Part shown: in pieces, positions 16,499 through 27,032 of the stretch | How positions within the stretch are numbered: position 1 is the first letter of the stretch | Layout: the number at the start of each line of letters is the position of its first letter | From: Halomonas sp. LBP4 | Lineage (GTDB): Bacteria; Pseudomonadota; Gammaproteobacteria; Pseudomonadales; Halomonadaceae | Direction of reading: 5' to 3' | Length of the DNA: 44,001 nucleotides | Assembly (NCBI RefSeq): GCF_003202205.1 | Contig: NZ_PDOG01000012.1 | Span: forward strand, 983-44,983 | Notes under the pieces: model-generated | What the model was told of the DNA's origin: nothing | What the model saw: the letters and a program-made list of their open reading frames with translations, nothing else | The model's database searches: none | Translations under genes and position numbers: made by a program

Positions 16499-17328
16499 CG
16501 GACGAGGTCCGCCAGCGTGCCCTGGGGCAATTCCCGACGCCGGCCTGGGCCGCCGCCGCCCTGGTGCGAAGCCACCTGCCCGATCTGGACCGTCAGGACT
16601 TCGTGGTCGAGCCGTCGTGTGGTCCTGGGCGCTTCCTCCAGGCGATCCCCGCCCATGTCCCGGTGCTGGGGGTAGAGCTCGATACCGAGCTGGCGGAGCA
16701 GGCCCGGGTGCTGACGGGAAGACCGGTGATCGCCGGGGACTTCTTGGAAGTGGAGCTGCCCGAGGTGCCCACGGTGATCGTCGGCAATCCGCCGTTCAAG
16801 ACGGCCCTCATCGAAGCCTTCCTCGAGCGAGCGCATCGGCTGCTGGTGAACGAGGGCCGGGTCTGCTTCGTGCTGCCCGCCTTTTTCCTGCAGACAGCCC
16901 GGCGGGTCATGCGCTACAGCGAGCAGTGGTCCATGGCTCAGGAGATGCTGCCGCGGAATCTCTACGACGGCCTCAAGCATCCCCTGTGCTTCACCACGTT
17001 TCGCAAGGACCGCCGTCGCCTGATGGTCGGATTCGGCCTCTATGCCGAGCTTGCGTACCTCCAGGGACTCCCCAAGGACGTGCAGCAGGCCCTGCGTGAG
17101 GGGCCGGCGACCTGGGGAGCGCTGGTGGTCGAGGCCCTCGAGGCGATGGGCGGCGAGGCGTCGCTGCGGGCGATCTACGAGTACGCCGCCGAGCGGCGGC
17201 CGACCCCGAACCCCGCCTGGCGTGAGCAGATTCGCAAGGTCTGCCAGACCAAGGCTCACCGCACCGGCCGGGGACGCTACGCGCTCCAGGAGCGCAGCCG
17301 CAACCTGTCACTCGATCTCGTGTCCTGA
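16495..17328 (+). CDS. N6-adenine DNA methyltransferase
   Basis: A 277-residue SAM-dependent methyltransferase predicted to modify adenine in DNA. The N-terminus GQFPTPAWAA is followed by the SAM-binding motif VVEPSCGPGRFL (residues ~37-48), an acidic VELD strand, and the catalytic NPPF at 98-101. The last ~70 residues form a small helical DNA-binding-like domain (LRAIYEYAAERRP ... GRGRYALQ). No restriction endonuclease is adjacent, so an orphan methyltransferase marking or protecting the plasmid is the likely role. It is coupled to the upstream small gene by an ATGA overlap. Confidence 0.85.
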   Translation: MTDEVRQRALGQFPTPAWAAAALVRSHLPDLDRQDFVVEPSCGPGRFLQAIPAHVPVLGVELDTELAEQARVLTGRPVIAGDFLEVELPEVPTVIVGNPPFKTALIEAFLERAHRLLVNEGRVCFVLPAFFLQTARRVMRYSEQWSMAQEMLPRNLYDGLKHPLCFTTFRKDRRRLMVGFGLYAELAYLQGLPKDVQQALREGPATWGALVVEALEAMGGEASLRAIYEYAAERRPTPNPAWREQIRKVCQTKAHRTGRGRYALQERSRNLSLDLVS

Positions 17329-17424
17329 CCCCCTCTGTCACGACAGGACACTACCTTCTCTTTGCCGCCTTGCATGATCGAGCCCCCGGGGTAACGTGAT
17401 CTCACGACATCCGACGAGATCGAA

Positions 17425-17700
17425 ATGAGGACTCTTGTGGACTATTTCACCCTTTTTGTACTGCTGTTCATCGGCACTATTTTTGCCAAGGTCATCAGCG
17501 ACATCCTGGCGATGCGACGGCACTACAACGCCCTGTCAACTCTCGACGAATACCGTGAAGACTACCCGAAGTGCCAGACGCCCCGCGGCATCCGCTGCTG
17601 TGAGTGCAAATCGTCCAGCATCTGGCAGCGCAAGCTGAAACAGGCAGGGAAGGCCATCTTCGAGTGCCGGCATTGTGGCACCGAGCTCTATCGCCGCTGA
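17425..17700 (+). CDS. Small membrane protein with zinc-ribbon tail
   Basis: A 91-residue protein. Residues ~5-27 form one hydrophobic span (YFTLFVLLFIGTIFAKV). The cytoplasmic tail carries CCEC and CRHC pairs (residues ~58-85) that would form a zinc ribbon. No family is recognised. The ribosome site is weak (GAGAT). It lies between the methyltransferase and recA genes. Confidence 0.65.
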   Translation: MRTLVDYFTLFVLLFIGTIFAKVISDILAMRRHYNALSTLDEYREDYPKCQTPRGIRCCECKSSSIWQRKLKQAGKAIFECRHCGTELYRR

Positions 17701-17760
17701 CGGCCCACCCAGCCCCACCACAACCGGCGTTACCGCCCCGCCAACTGCAGGAGCCAAACC

Positions 17761-18846
<1,086 letters not shown>

Positions 18847-18982
18847 TCGCTCGAGTCCACCCAGGCGGGTGGCACATAGCACGCTTGGTGCAAGGCCCGG
18901 ACAGGGGGCGTCACAGCGATAGGTTGCTGAAGGCCTGTCGGCGCCCATACCCATTCGTGATCAGGAAGACGAGACAACCACT

Positions 18983-19342
18983 ATGCCCATCAGCCGCTTT
19001 AACGGTGTCGCCATCAATCATGTTGCTCTTGAAGTGGGGGAGTCCGCCATTGTGTCCCGTGCGAGGGCTCAAGGTTACGACGTGACATTTAGCGTCGTGA
19101 GAGTGCGCAAAAAGGATGCCTCGGTCGAAATGGAGGCGCTGATTCATCGTCACCAGGACAACCAATCCGTGACCGTTTCACTCGACCCCCGGGAAGTGAA
19201 AGTCCTGCATGAACAGACGGTGAGGCGGAAGGTTGTCGGCCTCATGGTGCCGCACATGGCGGAAACCCTGGCCTTGTGGGTGCGCGACGAGCTCTATAAC
19301 CCCTTCGCCGATAGTCAGCTCACCGAGAAGAAGAGCGCCTAG
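18983..19342 (+). CDS. Protein of unknown function
   Basis: A 119-residue soluble protein with no recognised family. It begins MPISRFNGVAINHVALEVGE and appears to alternate strands in the first 70 residues, with a helical end (VVGLMVPHMAETLALWVRDE). There is no signal peptide or membrane span. Its base composition is a little lower in GC at the start. The ribosome site before ATG 18983 is weak. A small CCACCC/GGGTGG hairpin (about 18857-18873) separates it from recA. Confidence 0.6.
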   Translation: MPISRFNGVAINHVALEVGESAIVSRARAQGYDVTFSVVRVRKKDASVEMEALIHRHQDNQSVTVSLDPREVKVLHEQTVRRKVVGLMVPHMAETLALWVRDELYNPFADSQLTEKKSA

Positions 19343-19449
19343 TCACTGGGGCGTTATTGGCGGGGCAGCCTTGGCTGCCTTCTGCGCCGTCATGCTACCG
19401 AGGGCCGTCGGCGCATGGCGACATCACCAACCTGCAAGGAGGGCTGCCA

Positions 19450-19656
19450 ATGGCAGGGCCGATCAAGATCCAACGGCTGGCGCGAGGTCAGTACCGAGTG
19501 CTCAAGCACGGGTGCCAGGTGGCCGACATCCGACGATCCACGGCTGATGAGCTCGGACACTGTACCGAGATGCCGTGGGTGCTGCTTCATGCCACAGGGC
19601 GTATCGATCGCCAGGCGACCTATGCAGACGCCGTGGACGAGGCGCACAAGATTTGA
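19450..19656 (+). CDS. Small protein of unknown function
   Basis: A 68-residue protein starting at ATG 19450 behind a strong AAGGAGG. It is basic in the first half (IKIQRLARGQYRVLKHG) and ends in a helix (QATYADAVDEAHKI). It could be a small regulator or part of a larger complex. I have no family for it. Confidence 0.6.
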   Translation: MAGPIKIQRLARGQYRVLKHGCQVADIRRSTADELGHCTEMPWVLLHATGRIDRQATYADAVDEAHKI

Positions 19657-19758
19657 TCAGCAACCGGCTGTGAAAAGGCCCTCAAGGGAACGTCGACGCT
19701 GAGTGTCAGCGGGCAAGGCCTGCGATTCTGTCGACGTCACCCGAGAGGAGCTGTGCCC

Positions 19759-21159
19759 ATGGTACGCATCGACAAGAAGGCCACCCGTCTGTACGTTCTG
19801 GACACCAACGTCCTGCTTCACGACCCCGCCGCCCTTTACCAGTTCGATGAGCACGAGGTGGTCATCCCCATGACCGTCCTCGAGGAGCTCGACAAGCACA
19901 AGAATGGTATTCGGGAGATCGCCCGCACCGCCCGCCAAGTCAGCCGTACCCTTTCCGACCTCACCAGTAACGTCGACCTCAAGCAGATCCGCCAGGGTAT
20001 CCACATCCCCCGGCAAAGCGGGCCCGACGGGCGCCTGCGGCTGCTGTGCTACCAGGATCTGGAGGGTCAGCACGCGCTGGCCGACAGCCCCGACAACCGC
20101 ATCCTCGGCGAGACCTGCCGCCTGCAGGAGGACCGTGCCGACGCCTCGGTGATTCTGGTCACCAAGGACATCAATCTGCGGGTGAAGGCCGCGGCCCTGG
20201 GGGTGCCGGTCGAGGACTACCTGACCGATCGCGCCTTCGACGACAGCGACGCCATGCTGGAAGGGGTGAAGGTCTACCCGGATGCCGGCAGCGAGCTGTG
20301 GAACGGACTCGCCCTCGATGTTCAGGTGGAGCGGGATGACGGGCGCGTGCTGTACCAGCTGTCCGGTGAGATCCCCGCCGAGTGGCACCCCGGGATGCTG
20401 GTGGCCGACGGTGACACCGAGGCCGGGTTCGAGGCGGTGGTCCGTGCGGTCAGCGGCCAACGGGCCACCCTGGAGCTACTCAGGAACTACCGGCACGGCA
20501 CCGACGTGTGGGGCGTGCATGCCCACGACTGTCGCCAGAACTTCGCCCTCAACCTGCTGATGGATGAGGATGTCGACCTGGTGACCATTGCCGGCAGCGC
20601 CGGTACCGGCAAGACCTTCATGACCCTGGCAGCGGCTTTCGAGCAGACTCTGGACAGCAAGCGCTTCGAACGCATCGTGTTCACCCGGGCACCCATCACC
20701 ATGAGCGAGGACATCGGCTTTCTCCCCGGCACCGAGGAGGAGAAGATGTCGCCCTGGATGGGGGCCTTCCACGACAACATGGACAACCTGCTGCGAAACG
20801 AGGATGGAGAGAGCAGCTGGGACAACGGCGCCACCCGCCAGCTGCTCGGTTCCCGGGTGCAGATCCGTGCCCCGGGCTTCATGCGTGGCCGCACCCTCAA
20901 CGATACCTTCCTGATCATCGACGAGGTCCAGAACTTCACGCCGAAGCAGATCAAGTCGCTGATCACCCGCGCCGGCCGCAACACCAAGATCGTGTGCCTG
21001 GGCAACGTGAGCCAGATCGATACGCCCTACCTCACTGCCAACACCTGCGGCATGGCCGCGGTGGTAGAGAGCTTCCGCAACTGGCCCCATGCCGGTCATG
21101 TGACGCTGAAGAGCGTCGAGCGCTCCCGGCTGGCGCTGGCCGGGGAGGAGATGTTGTAG
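19759..21159 (+). CDS. PIN-PhoH fusion ATPase
   Basis: A 466-residue protein joining a PIN nuclease domain to a PhoH-type ATPase, the PhoH2 layout linked to RNA unwinding and cleavage. The PIN part (residues ~10-140) shows LYVLDTNVLLHD, an LEELDKHK strand, an acidic DNRILGE and VTKDINLRVKA. The ATPase part has Walker A GSAGTGKT at 279-286, Walker B FLIIDE at 384-389, and CLGNVSQIDTPYL beyond. ATG 19759 is chosen over GTG 19753 because AGGAG is eight bases before the ATG. It converges with recD, with a strong hairpin between the two. Confidence 0.9.
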   Translation: MVRIDKKATRLYVLDTNVLLHDPAALYQFDEHEVVIPMTVLEELDKHKNGIREIARTARQVSRTLSDLTSNVDLKQIRQGIHIPRQSGPDGRLRLLCYQDLEGQHALADSPDNRILGETCRLQEDRADASVILVTKDINLRVKAAALGVPVEDYLTDRAFDDSDAMLEGVKVYPDAGSELWNGLALDVQVERDDGRVLYQLSGEIPAEWHPGMLVADGDTEAGFEAVVRAVSGQRATLELLRNYRHGTDVWGVHAHDCRQNFALNLLMDEDVDLVTIAGSAGTGKTFMTLAAAFEQTLDSKRFERIVFTRAPITMSEDIGFLPGTEEEKMSPWMGAFHDNMDNLLRNEDGESSWDNGATRQLLGSRVQIRAPGFMRGRTLNDTFLIIDEVQNFTPKQIKSLITRAGRNTKIVCLGNVSQIDTPYLTANTCGMAAVVESFRNWPHAGHVTLKSVERSRLALAGEEML

Positions 21160-21213
21160 GGCAGGCGACGAGCAAGCCAACAACACCTCTCCGTTTCACC
21201 GTTACGACGAGAT

Positions 21214-21239
21214 CGCTGCCCGCCCATTGGCGGGCAGCG
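21214..21239. terminator. Bidirectional hairpin between phoH-like gene and recD
   Basis: CGCTGCCCGCC (21214-21224) pairs perfectly with GGCGGGCAGCG (21229-21239) around CATT. It lies between two convergent genes and would fold from either strand. T tracts are weak. Confidence 0.6.
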
Positions 21240-21276
21240 CCACATAAGACCAAGGCCACCGCGTCTGTGGGTCCAA

Positions 21277-23337
21277 CTATCCCACGCTGAACAGCTGACT
21301 CGCCCGTTGCGTCCGACTTCCAACCACCTGCTGGGTGATATTCGCCCGCGTCTCCACCAAGGTGAAGAGCTGCTTGGCCCGGGTCACCGCGGTATAGAAG
21401 AGCTCCCGCGTCGCGATCGGGTTTGGCGCATCCGGCATCACCAGCGCGGCGTGTGCGAACTCAGAGCCCTGCGACTTGTGCACCGTCATGGCGAAGACCG
21501 TCTCAACCCGCTGCAGTCGGCTCGGCAGCACCCAGCGAATCCCTCCTGACCCGTCACCCGCCGGAAAGGCTACGCGCAGGCCCATGTCGCCTGTCGTTTC
21601 GTTGACCGGCACCCGCAGGGTGATCCCGATATCCCCGTTCATCAGCTTCAGGCTGTAGTCGTTGCCAGTCACCAGCACCGGGCGTCCCTCATACCAGTGG
21701 GCCCCGCCGGCATCCTGGGGCAGGTGGCCTGAGGCAACCAGCTGCGCCTCGATGCGTGGCGTCAGCCCCTCCACCCCTGCAGGCCCACGGCGTAGCGAGC
21801 AGAGCAGCTGGAATTGGCTGTGCGCGGCGATCACCTGGGCGGCCCAGGCATCGAACTCCCCCTTGCTGGCCGTGCCCTCCGGCCGCTCCTGCTCAAGCAC
21901 ATCGAGGTAGTGGGCATAGCCATGCCCGCGTCCTGGTACGCCGTTCACGACCAGGGACTCGAGTGCATCATCACCGATCTCCCCAAGGGAGAGCCGGTGA
22001 AGGTCCTGGCGCGACGTGTCAGCGAGGATCTTGCTGACCTCACCGGGCTCGTTGGTATTGATCGCCCGCGCCAGCCGGCCAATGCCACTGTTGGCTCCGA
22101 AGCGGTAACTGTGCCGGAGCATTGCGATCGACTGATCCAGTGGCCTCGCCGGCCGGCAGACCAGCGCCGGCTCCGGGCCGGCACTCGCCACCCGGGTCAG
22201 CCAGTCCCGGGTCTCGGGGGTGTAGTGGCCCTCCACGGCCTGGGCGCACAGGCTGCCCAGGATGGCGCCGGCTTCCACCGAGGCCAGCTGGTCCTTGTCC
22301 CCCAACATGACCAGCCCGGCATGGCTGGGAAGGGCATCCAGCAGGCTGATCATCATCTCGACGTCGATCATCGAGCCCTCATCGACGACCACGATCTCCG
22401 CCGGCAGCGGGTTGAGCCGGTGATGACGGAACTTACGGGTATCAGGCCGTGCCCCCAACAGTCGATGAAGCGTCGTGACTTCGGTGGGTACCGCGGCCCG
22501 GACAGCATCGGCATTGGGAATGCCATCCAGCGCCAGCGACGACACCTGAGCGGCGATCGACTCGTTGAGGCGTGCCGCCGCCTTGCCGGTGGGGGCGGCC
22601 AGCCGAATCCGCAGGGGCGGGGTGTCACCCGGCGTCAGGGCCAACGCCTGCAGCAGCGCCAGCAGCTTCACCACCGTGGTGGTCTTGCCGGTACCAGGCC
22701 CCCCGGTGATCACGCTGAAGTGGGTGCGAGCGGCGATCGCGCAGGCGAGTTTCTGCCAGTCCGGCGATGGCCCTTCGGGGTTGGCCGGGAACAAGGCCTC
22801 GAGGAGCTCCGCCATCTTGGCCTCATCGATGTCACGCGCCTGGGCGAGCTTGCCCTCGATGGCCCGGGTGATATCGCGCTCATAGCGCCAGTAGCGGTGC
22901 AGGTAGAGCTGGTTGTCATGCAGCACCAGGGGCCGGCGCTCGGCGCCCTCGATGCTGACCAGGTCGCTCTGTGCCAGCGCCTCCCGCCAGGCAGCCAGAT
23001 CGATCCTGCCCATCAGGTCCTCCGGCGAGGTGGCCGGCTGGGTGTCGCTGGGGGCGAGGTCCACCTGGGCCACGGCACCGCCGGGGTTGCGCAGCGTCTC
23101 CTCCAGATCGAGCAGCAGATGGCCACGGCCACTCTGGTGGCTGGCCAGGGTTCCGGCCAGCAGCACTAGGGGGTCGACGTCCAACCGCTGGCGGACTAGG
23201 AACTCGGCGAAGGCGGTATCCAGAGCGCGTACCCAGCCGGCGTCCCGCCACTCGCGGAGCAGCGCGACCATGGCCTGGGTGCCTTGCTGTGGGGCGTCGG
23301 CCCCGGTGGGCATCAGCGGCATGGTATCCGTCGCCAT
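21277..23337 (-). CDS. recD: Exodeoxyribonuclease V alpha subunit, RecD
   Basis: A 686-residue 5'-3' SF1B helicase subunit of RecBCD. Walker A TGGPGTGKTTT lies at residues 211-221. VVDEGSMIDVEMM is the Walker B region, MLGDKDQLASVEAGA is motif III, LRHSYRFG is motif IV, and the C-terminal FAMTVHKSQGSEF plus YTAVTRAKQ complete motifs V and VI. Its ATG overlaps the recB stop (ATGA), so it is translated by coupling. Length is slightly above the E. coli subunit (608 residues). It is the last gene of the minus-strand operon and ends just before a hairpin. Confidence 0.95.
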   Translation of the reverse strand: MATDTMPLMPTGADAPQQGTQAMVALLREWRDAGWVRALDTAFAEFLVRQRLDVDPLVLLAGTLASHQSGRGHLLLDLEETLRNPGGAVAQVDLAPSDTQPATSPEDLMGRIDLAAWREALAQSDLVSIEGAERRPLVLHDNQLYLHRYWRYERDITRAIEGKLAQARDIDEAKMAELLEALFPANPEGPSPDWQKLACAIAARTHFSVITGGPGTGKTTTVVKLLALLQALALTPGDTPPLRIRLAAPTGKAAARLNESIAAQVSSLALDGIPNADAVRAAVPTEVTTLHRLLGARPDTRKFRHHRLNPLPAEIVVVDEGSMIDVEMMISLLDALPSHAGLVMLGDKDQLASVEAGAILGSLCAQAVEGHYTPETRDWLTRVASAGPEPALVCRPARPLDQSIAMLRHSYRFGANSGIGRLARAINTNEPGEVSKILADTSRQDLHRLSLGEIGDDALESLVVNGVPGRGHGYAHYLDVLEQERPEGTASKGEFDAWAAQVIAAHSQFQLLCSLRRGPAGVEGLTPRIEAQLVASGHLPQDAGGAHWYEGRPVLVTGNDYSLKLMNGDIGITLRVPVNETTGDMGLRVAFPAGDGSGGIRWVLPSRLQRVETVFAMTVHKSQGSEFAHAALVMPDAPNPIATRELFYTAVTRAKQLFTLVETRANITQQVVGSRTQRASQLFSVG

Positions 23338-26300
23338 CAGGCAATCTCCTCAGCAGTGGCGGTGGCGTCAGCGAACAGAGCGTCCAGGGCCTCGATCAGC
23401 TCGCGTGACGGTTTCTCATGGTAGACCCCGCGCCCGGGCTCCCCAGTACCCCGCAGGTAGACGTACAGGGCACCCCCTACGTGGGTGTCGTAGTCGTAGT
23501 CCGGCAGGCGCTGACGCAGGTGGCGATGGAGCGCCAGCAGGTACAGGGCGAGCTGGACGTCATGCCGCTTCTCCGCCATGGACTGGCGCATCGCGGCGGG
23601 GTGGTAGTGCCCGGCGTCGGGCCCCAGCCAGTTCGATTTCCAGTCGAGGACGTAGTAGCGCCCCTCGTGCTCCACGGTCAGGTCGATGAACCCCTTGAGC
23701 ATCCCATTGAGTCGGTTATACGCAAGCGCTGGCCGGCGGATGCCGCCGAGGGTGTGTGCCTGCAGGAGCTGATCCAGCGCCGGGGTCGCCACCTGGTGCA
23801 CGGCAAACCAGAAGTCCTGCTCGACCAGATAGCGTGACACCCCCACCGGGGCCATGCCCGGGACATCCGCCAGCAGCGGGGTCTGCAGAAGCGTCGTGAG
23901 CCACCCATCCAGCCCCTCAGCTTCCTGCTCCCATCCGCGTACCCGGCAGCGGCGCTCGATCATCTGACGGCGTTCGGTGGTGTCCGCGAGGGCCTGAGCA
24001 AAGCCCTTCTGACCGGCCCACTCCAGGACGCCATGGAGGAAGTTGCCGGCCTCGGGGCCGCGGGCAAAGGCGTGGATCGTGCCCGGGGCAGGCGTGCCCG
24101 TGGCAAGGCCCAGGGGAGCACCGGTCTCGTCTGCCTGGGTGGCCTGCGCCGGCGTGTCGGGGGCGAGATCGCTGGAGGCGGCGCCGCCGTGCTCCACGAT
24201 CGCGGTGTAGCTGCTGATCCACCACGGGGCAAAGGCCGCGTGGGTCGGCCGGCGGGCCGGCTGGAAGGTCGCGGCATCGACGCTCGGCGGCACGACGGTA
24301 CAGGACACGTCCTCGTCGACCCCTGACCAGGCCACATCCCCGCACCCGGCCAGAGCCTCCTGCGCCTTGGCTTCGAGCTCAGCCGCCGACTTCATCGGCT
24401 GGCCCCCGGCCAGGAGGTAGCCCAGGCTGCCCTTGTGCAGCTGGGGAAGCTTGGCGTTGCCCGGGGCCAGCGGGGCGATCCCGAGGAAGGCGGCATGTCG
24501 GGCCCGGGTCAGGGCCACGTAGAACAGGCGCATGTCCTCGGAGAGGCGCTCGTCGTCGGCCTCGCTGAACGCGAAGGGAGCGTCCTTCTTCTTGCCCAGC
24601 TCGATCACCAGGCCGTCCTTGTCGTAGGTGGGCCGGCCGCGGCGCCCATCGACCTCGGTCCAGTGGCTGATGAAGGGCAGCAGCACCAGGGGGTACTCGA
24701 GTCCCTTGGACTTGTGGATGGTCACCACCTTGATCAGCTCCGCGTCGCTCTCCAGGCGCAAGACCTGCTCTTCACCGGTGGGGTTGTTGATGTGCTCGGC
24801 GAGCTCGCGAATCAGAGCCTGCTCGCCGTCCAGCAGCTCGCTGGCCTGCTGTGCCCACTCGGCGAGGTGCAGGACATTGGTCAGGCGCCGTTCGCCCCCG
24901 GTCTCGGCCAGCAGCCGGCGGGCCAGGTCGAACTCGTGGACCATGAGGCGCAGCATCGGCAGCACGCCGACGGCCTGCCAGCGCTGACGATAGCGGTGGA
25001 ACCGGTCCTGGTAGGCTTCCCACTCCAGCTCATCCGAGGTCAGGTGGTCCAGCCAGGCGAGATCGAGCCCCAGGGTCGGGGTCGCCAGCGCGGTACGGAC
25101 ATGGCCGTCGTGATCGGGGCTGGCGCAGGCCTGCAGCCAGTACAGGAGATCTCGGGCTTCCTCGCTGGCGAAGACGCTGTCCCGATCGGACAGGAAGGCG
25201 CTGGCCAGCTGGCGCCGGCTCAAGGCCTCACGCATGACCGCGGCTTCGTTCTTGTCGCGCACGAGGATCGCCACATCGGACGGCTTGAGCGGCGTGAGGG
25301 TATCACCCGCCTGGAACCCGGCTTGCCCCTCCCGGGCCTGCTGGAGCCACTGGGCGAGCTGCTCGGCGGCGTGCTCGGCCATGGCCTTCTGGTAGACCTT
25401 GGGACGCACCTTGTCATCCGGTGCCAGCCACCAGGCGGTCAGCGCCGGGGCCGGCTGGCCCTGCAGCACCAGCACTTCCTCGCGGCCCTTGGCCTTGACC
25501 GGGTGGAAGGGGAGCGGGTCATTGCCCTCGGCCCGGAAGCGGAAGGCGCCGGCCGGGTGCAGCTCGGCATGGGCGATCAGCGCGTTCACGGCCTTGACCA
25601 TGCCGTCGCTCGAGCGGAAGTTGCGGTCCAGGGTGTACAGCCGCTCCGCCGTGTCCTGCTTGGCCTTGAGGTAGGTGCGGATATCGGCGCCACGGAACGA
25701 ATAGATGGCCTGCTTGGGGTCACCGATCAGCACGATCCCGGTCTGCTCGTCGTTGGCGCTGACACGATAGACCTGCTCGAAGATGCGGTACTGCAGGGGG
25801 TCGGTGTCCTGGAACTCGTCGATCATGGCTACCGGGAACTGCTCCCTGATCCGTTGTGCCAACGCCGGGCCATTCTCGCCGGCGAGAGCCGCGTCCAGGC
25901 GCTTGAGCAGGTCATCGAAGCCCATCTCTGCCCGATTCTGCAGCTGGCGCTGGATCGCCTCGAGGACCCAGTCGCGAGCATCGGCCAGCAGGTGCGGGCG
26001 CAGGTTCGGGATCATCGCCGCGGCGCCCTGCCATGCTTCCACGAACGCGTAGAAGGGGTGATCCGGGACCGCATGCCCCTTCTTGAGCTTCATGGTCTGG
26101 GAGCCCAGCTTGGGCAGGAAGTCGTTGGCGGGCCCGCCATGGGCCCACGCCTCGACGCCCTCGACCCACGCGGCGAAGGTGTCGTCATCGTCTTTCCCGC
26201 GATAGGAATTGCCGTTCATGCCGGCACGCAGCTCCCACAGCTGGACTCGCAGGGCATCCTGGTCGGCCAGCCAGGCGTCACGGGCCTGCTGCTCGGCGTC

Positions 26301-27032
26301 GCGTGCGGCCAGGGTACGACTGCCCATCTCGGCGAGCTTCACGTCCAGAGGGCGCGGGTCCACCGGGGCCTCGTTGAACTCGAGGCGTGCCTCCTCGCGC
26401 TTGAGCAGGTCCTTGACCGCCTTGCGCAGCTCATCCGGCGACTTGAACTCCTCATAGACCATGGCGGCAAGCGCGGGGGAGAGGGGGTAGAAGCGCGTGC
26501 GCCAGTAGTCCTGCACAGCCTCGGCGATCACCTCGGTCTGATCGGACAGCAGGGTCTGGGCGAACAGGTTGCCGCTGTCGAAGGCATGCTCGACCAGCAT
26601 CTTGTAGCACCAGCTGTGGATCGTGGAGACTGCGGCGTCATCCATCCACTCCGCCGCCATCTGCAGCCGGCGAGCGCAGGTCTTCCAGGCGGCCGGGGGA
26701 TACTCGTTGCGCAGCGCCAGCAGCGGGTCGCCGCTGTCGAGATCCGCCGTCTCCGAGTCTTCACGGAAGGCGTCGGCCGCTTCCACCAGGCGCTGCCGGA
26801 TGCGTCCCTTGAGCTCCTGGGTGGCTGCCTCGGTGAAGGTCACCACCAGGATCTCCGGCGGGGTCAGCAGCCGGCCGAAGCCGTTGTCACGGGGCTGCTC
26901 ATCGTCCCCTGGCATGCCATGGCCCAGCACCAGGCGAACGTAGAGCAGGGCGATGGTGAAGGTCTTGCCGGTGCCGGCACTGGCTTCGATCAGCTGGCTG
27001 CCACGCAGGGGCAGATCAAGAACAAGCGACAT
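23337..27032 (-). CDS. recB: Exodeoxyribonuclease V beta subunit, RecB
   Basis: A 1,231-residue 3'-5' helicase-nuclease. Walker A ASAGTGKTFT lies at residues 17-26. MIDEFQDTDPLQYRIF is motif II, LIGDPKQAIYSFRGAD motif III, VVTIHKSKGLEYPLV motif V, and LFYVALTRARHA motif VI. The C-terminal nuclease keeps Asp1117 (GFIDL), Asp1130 and Lys1132 (VLDWKSNW), with the same spacing as the E. coli metal-binding site, so both activities look intact. Within RecBCD it degrades broken ends until Chi and then loads RecA. Its ATG overlaps the recC stop, as recD overlaps recB, giving a fixed order C-B-D. In E. coli ptrA lies between recC and recB; it is absent here. Confidence 0.97.
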   Translation of the reverse strand: MSLVLDLPLRGSQLIEASAGTGKTFTIALLYVRLVLGHGMPGDDEQPRDNGFGRLLTPPEILVVTFTEAATQELKGRIRQRLVEAADAFREDSETADLDSGDPLLALRNEYPPAAWKTCARRLQMAAEWMDDAAVSTIHSWCYKMLVEHAFDSGNLFAQTLLSDQTEVIAEAVQDYWRTRFYPLSPALAAMVYEEFKSPDELRKAVKDLLKREEARLEFNEAPVDPRPLDVKLAEMGSRTLAARDAEQQARDAWLADQDALRVQLWELRAGMNGNSYRGKDDDDTFAAWVEGVEAWAHGGPANDFLPKLGSQTMKLKKGHAVPDHPFYAFVEAWQGAAAMIPNLRPHLLADARDWVLEAIQRQLQNRAEMGFDDLLKRLDAALAGENGPALAQRIREQFPVAMIDEFQDTDPLQYRIFEQVYRVSANDEQTGIVLIGDPKQAIYSFRGADIRTYLKAKQDTAERLYTLDRNFRSSDGMVKAVNALIAHAELHPAGAFRFRAEGNDPLPFHPVKAKGREEVLVLQGQPAPALTAWWLAPDDKVRPKVYQKAMAEHAAEQLAQWLQQAREGQAGFQAGDTLTPLKPSDVAILVRDKNEAAVMREALSRRQLASAFLSDRDSVFASEEARDLLYWLQACASPDHDGHVRTALATPTLGLDLAWLDHLTSDELEWEAYQDRFHRYRQRWQAVGVLPMLRLMVHEFDLARRLLAETGGERRLTNVLHLAEWAQQASELLDGEQALIRELAEHINNPTGEEQVLRLESDAELIKVVTIHKSKGLEYPLVLLPFISHWTEVDGRRGRPTYDKDGLVIELGKKKDAPFAFSEADDERLSEDMRLFYVALTRARHAAFLGIAPLAPGNAKLPQLHKGSLGYLLAGGQPMKSAAELEAKAQEALAGCGDVAWSGVDEDVSCTVVPPSVDAATFQPARRPTHAAFAPWWISSYTAIVEHGGAASSDLAPDTPAQATQADETGAPLGLATGTPAPGTIHAFARGPEAGNFLHGVLEWAGQKGFAQALADTTERRQMIERRCRVRGWEQEAEGLDGWLTTLLQTPLLADVPGMAPVGVSRYLVEQDFWFAVHQVATPALDQLLQAHTLGGIRRPALAYNRLNGMLKGFIDLTVEHEGRYYVLDWKSNWLGPDAGHYHPAAMRQSMAEKRHDVQLALYLLALHRHLRQRLPDYDYDTHVGGALYVYLRGTGEPGRGVYHEKPSRELIEALDALFADATATAEEIA

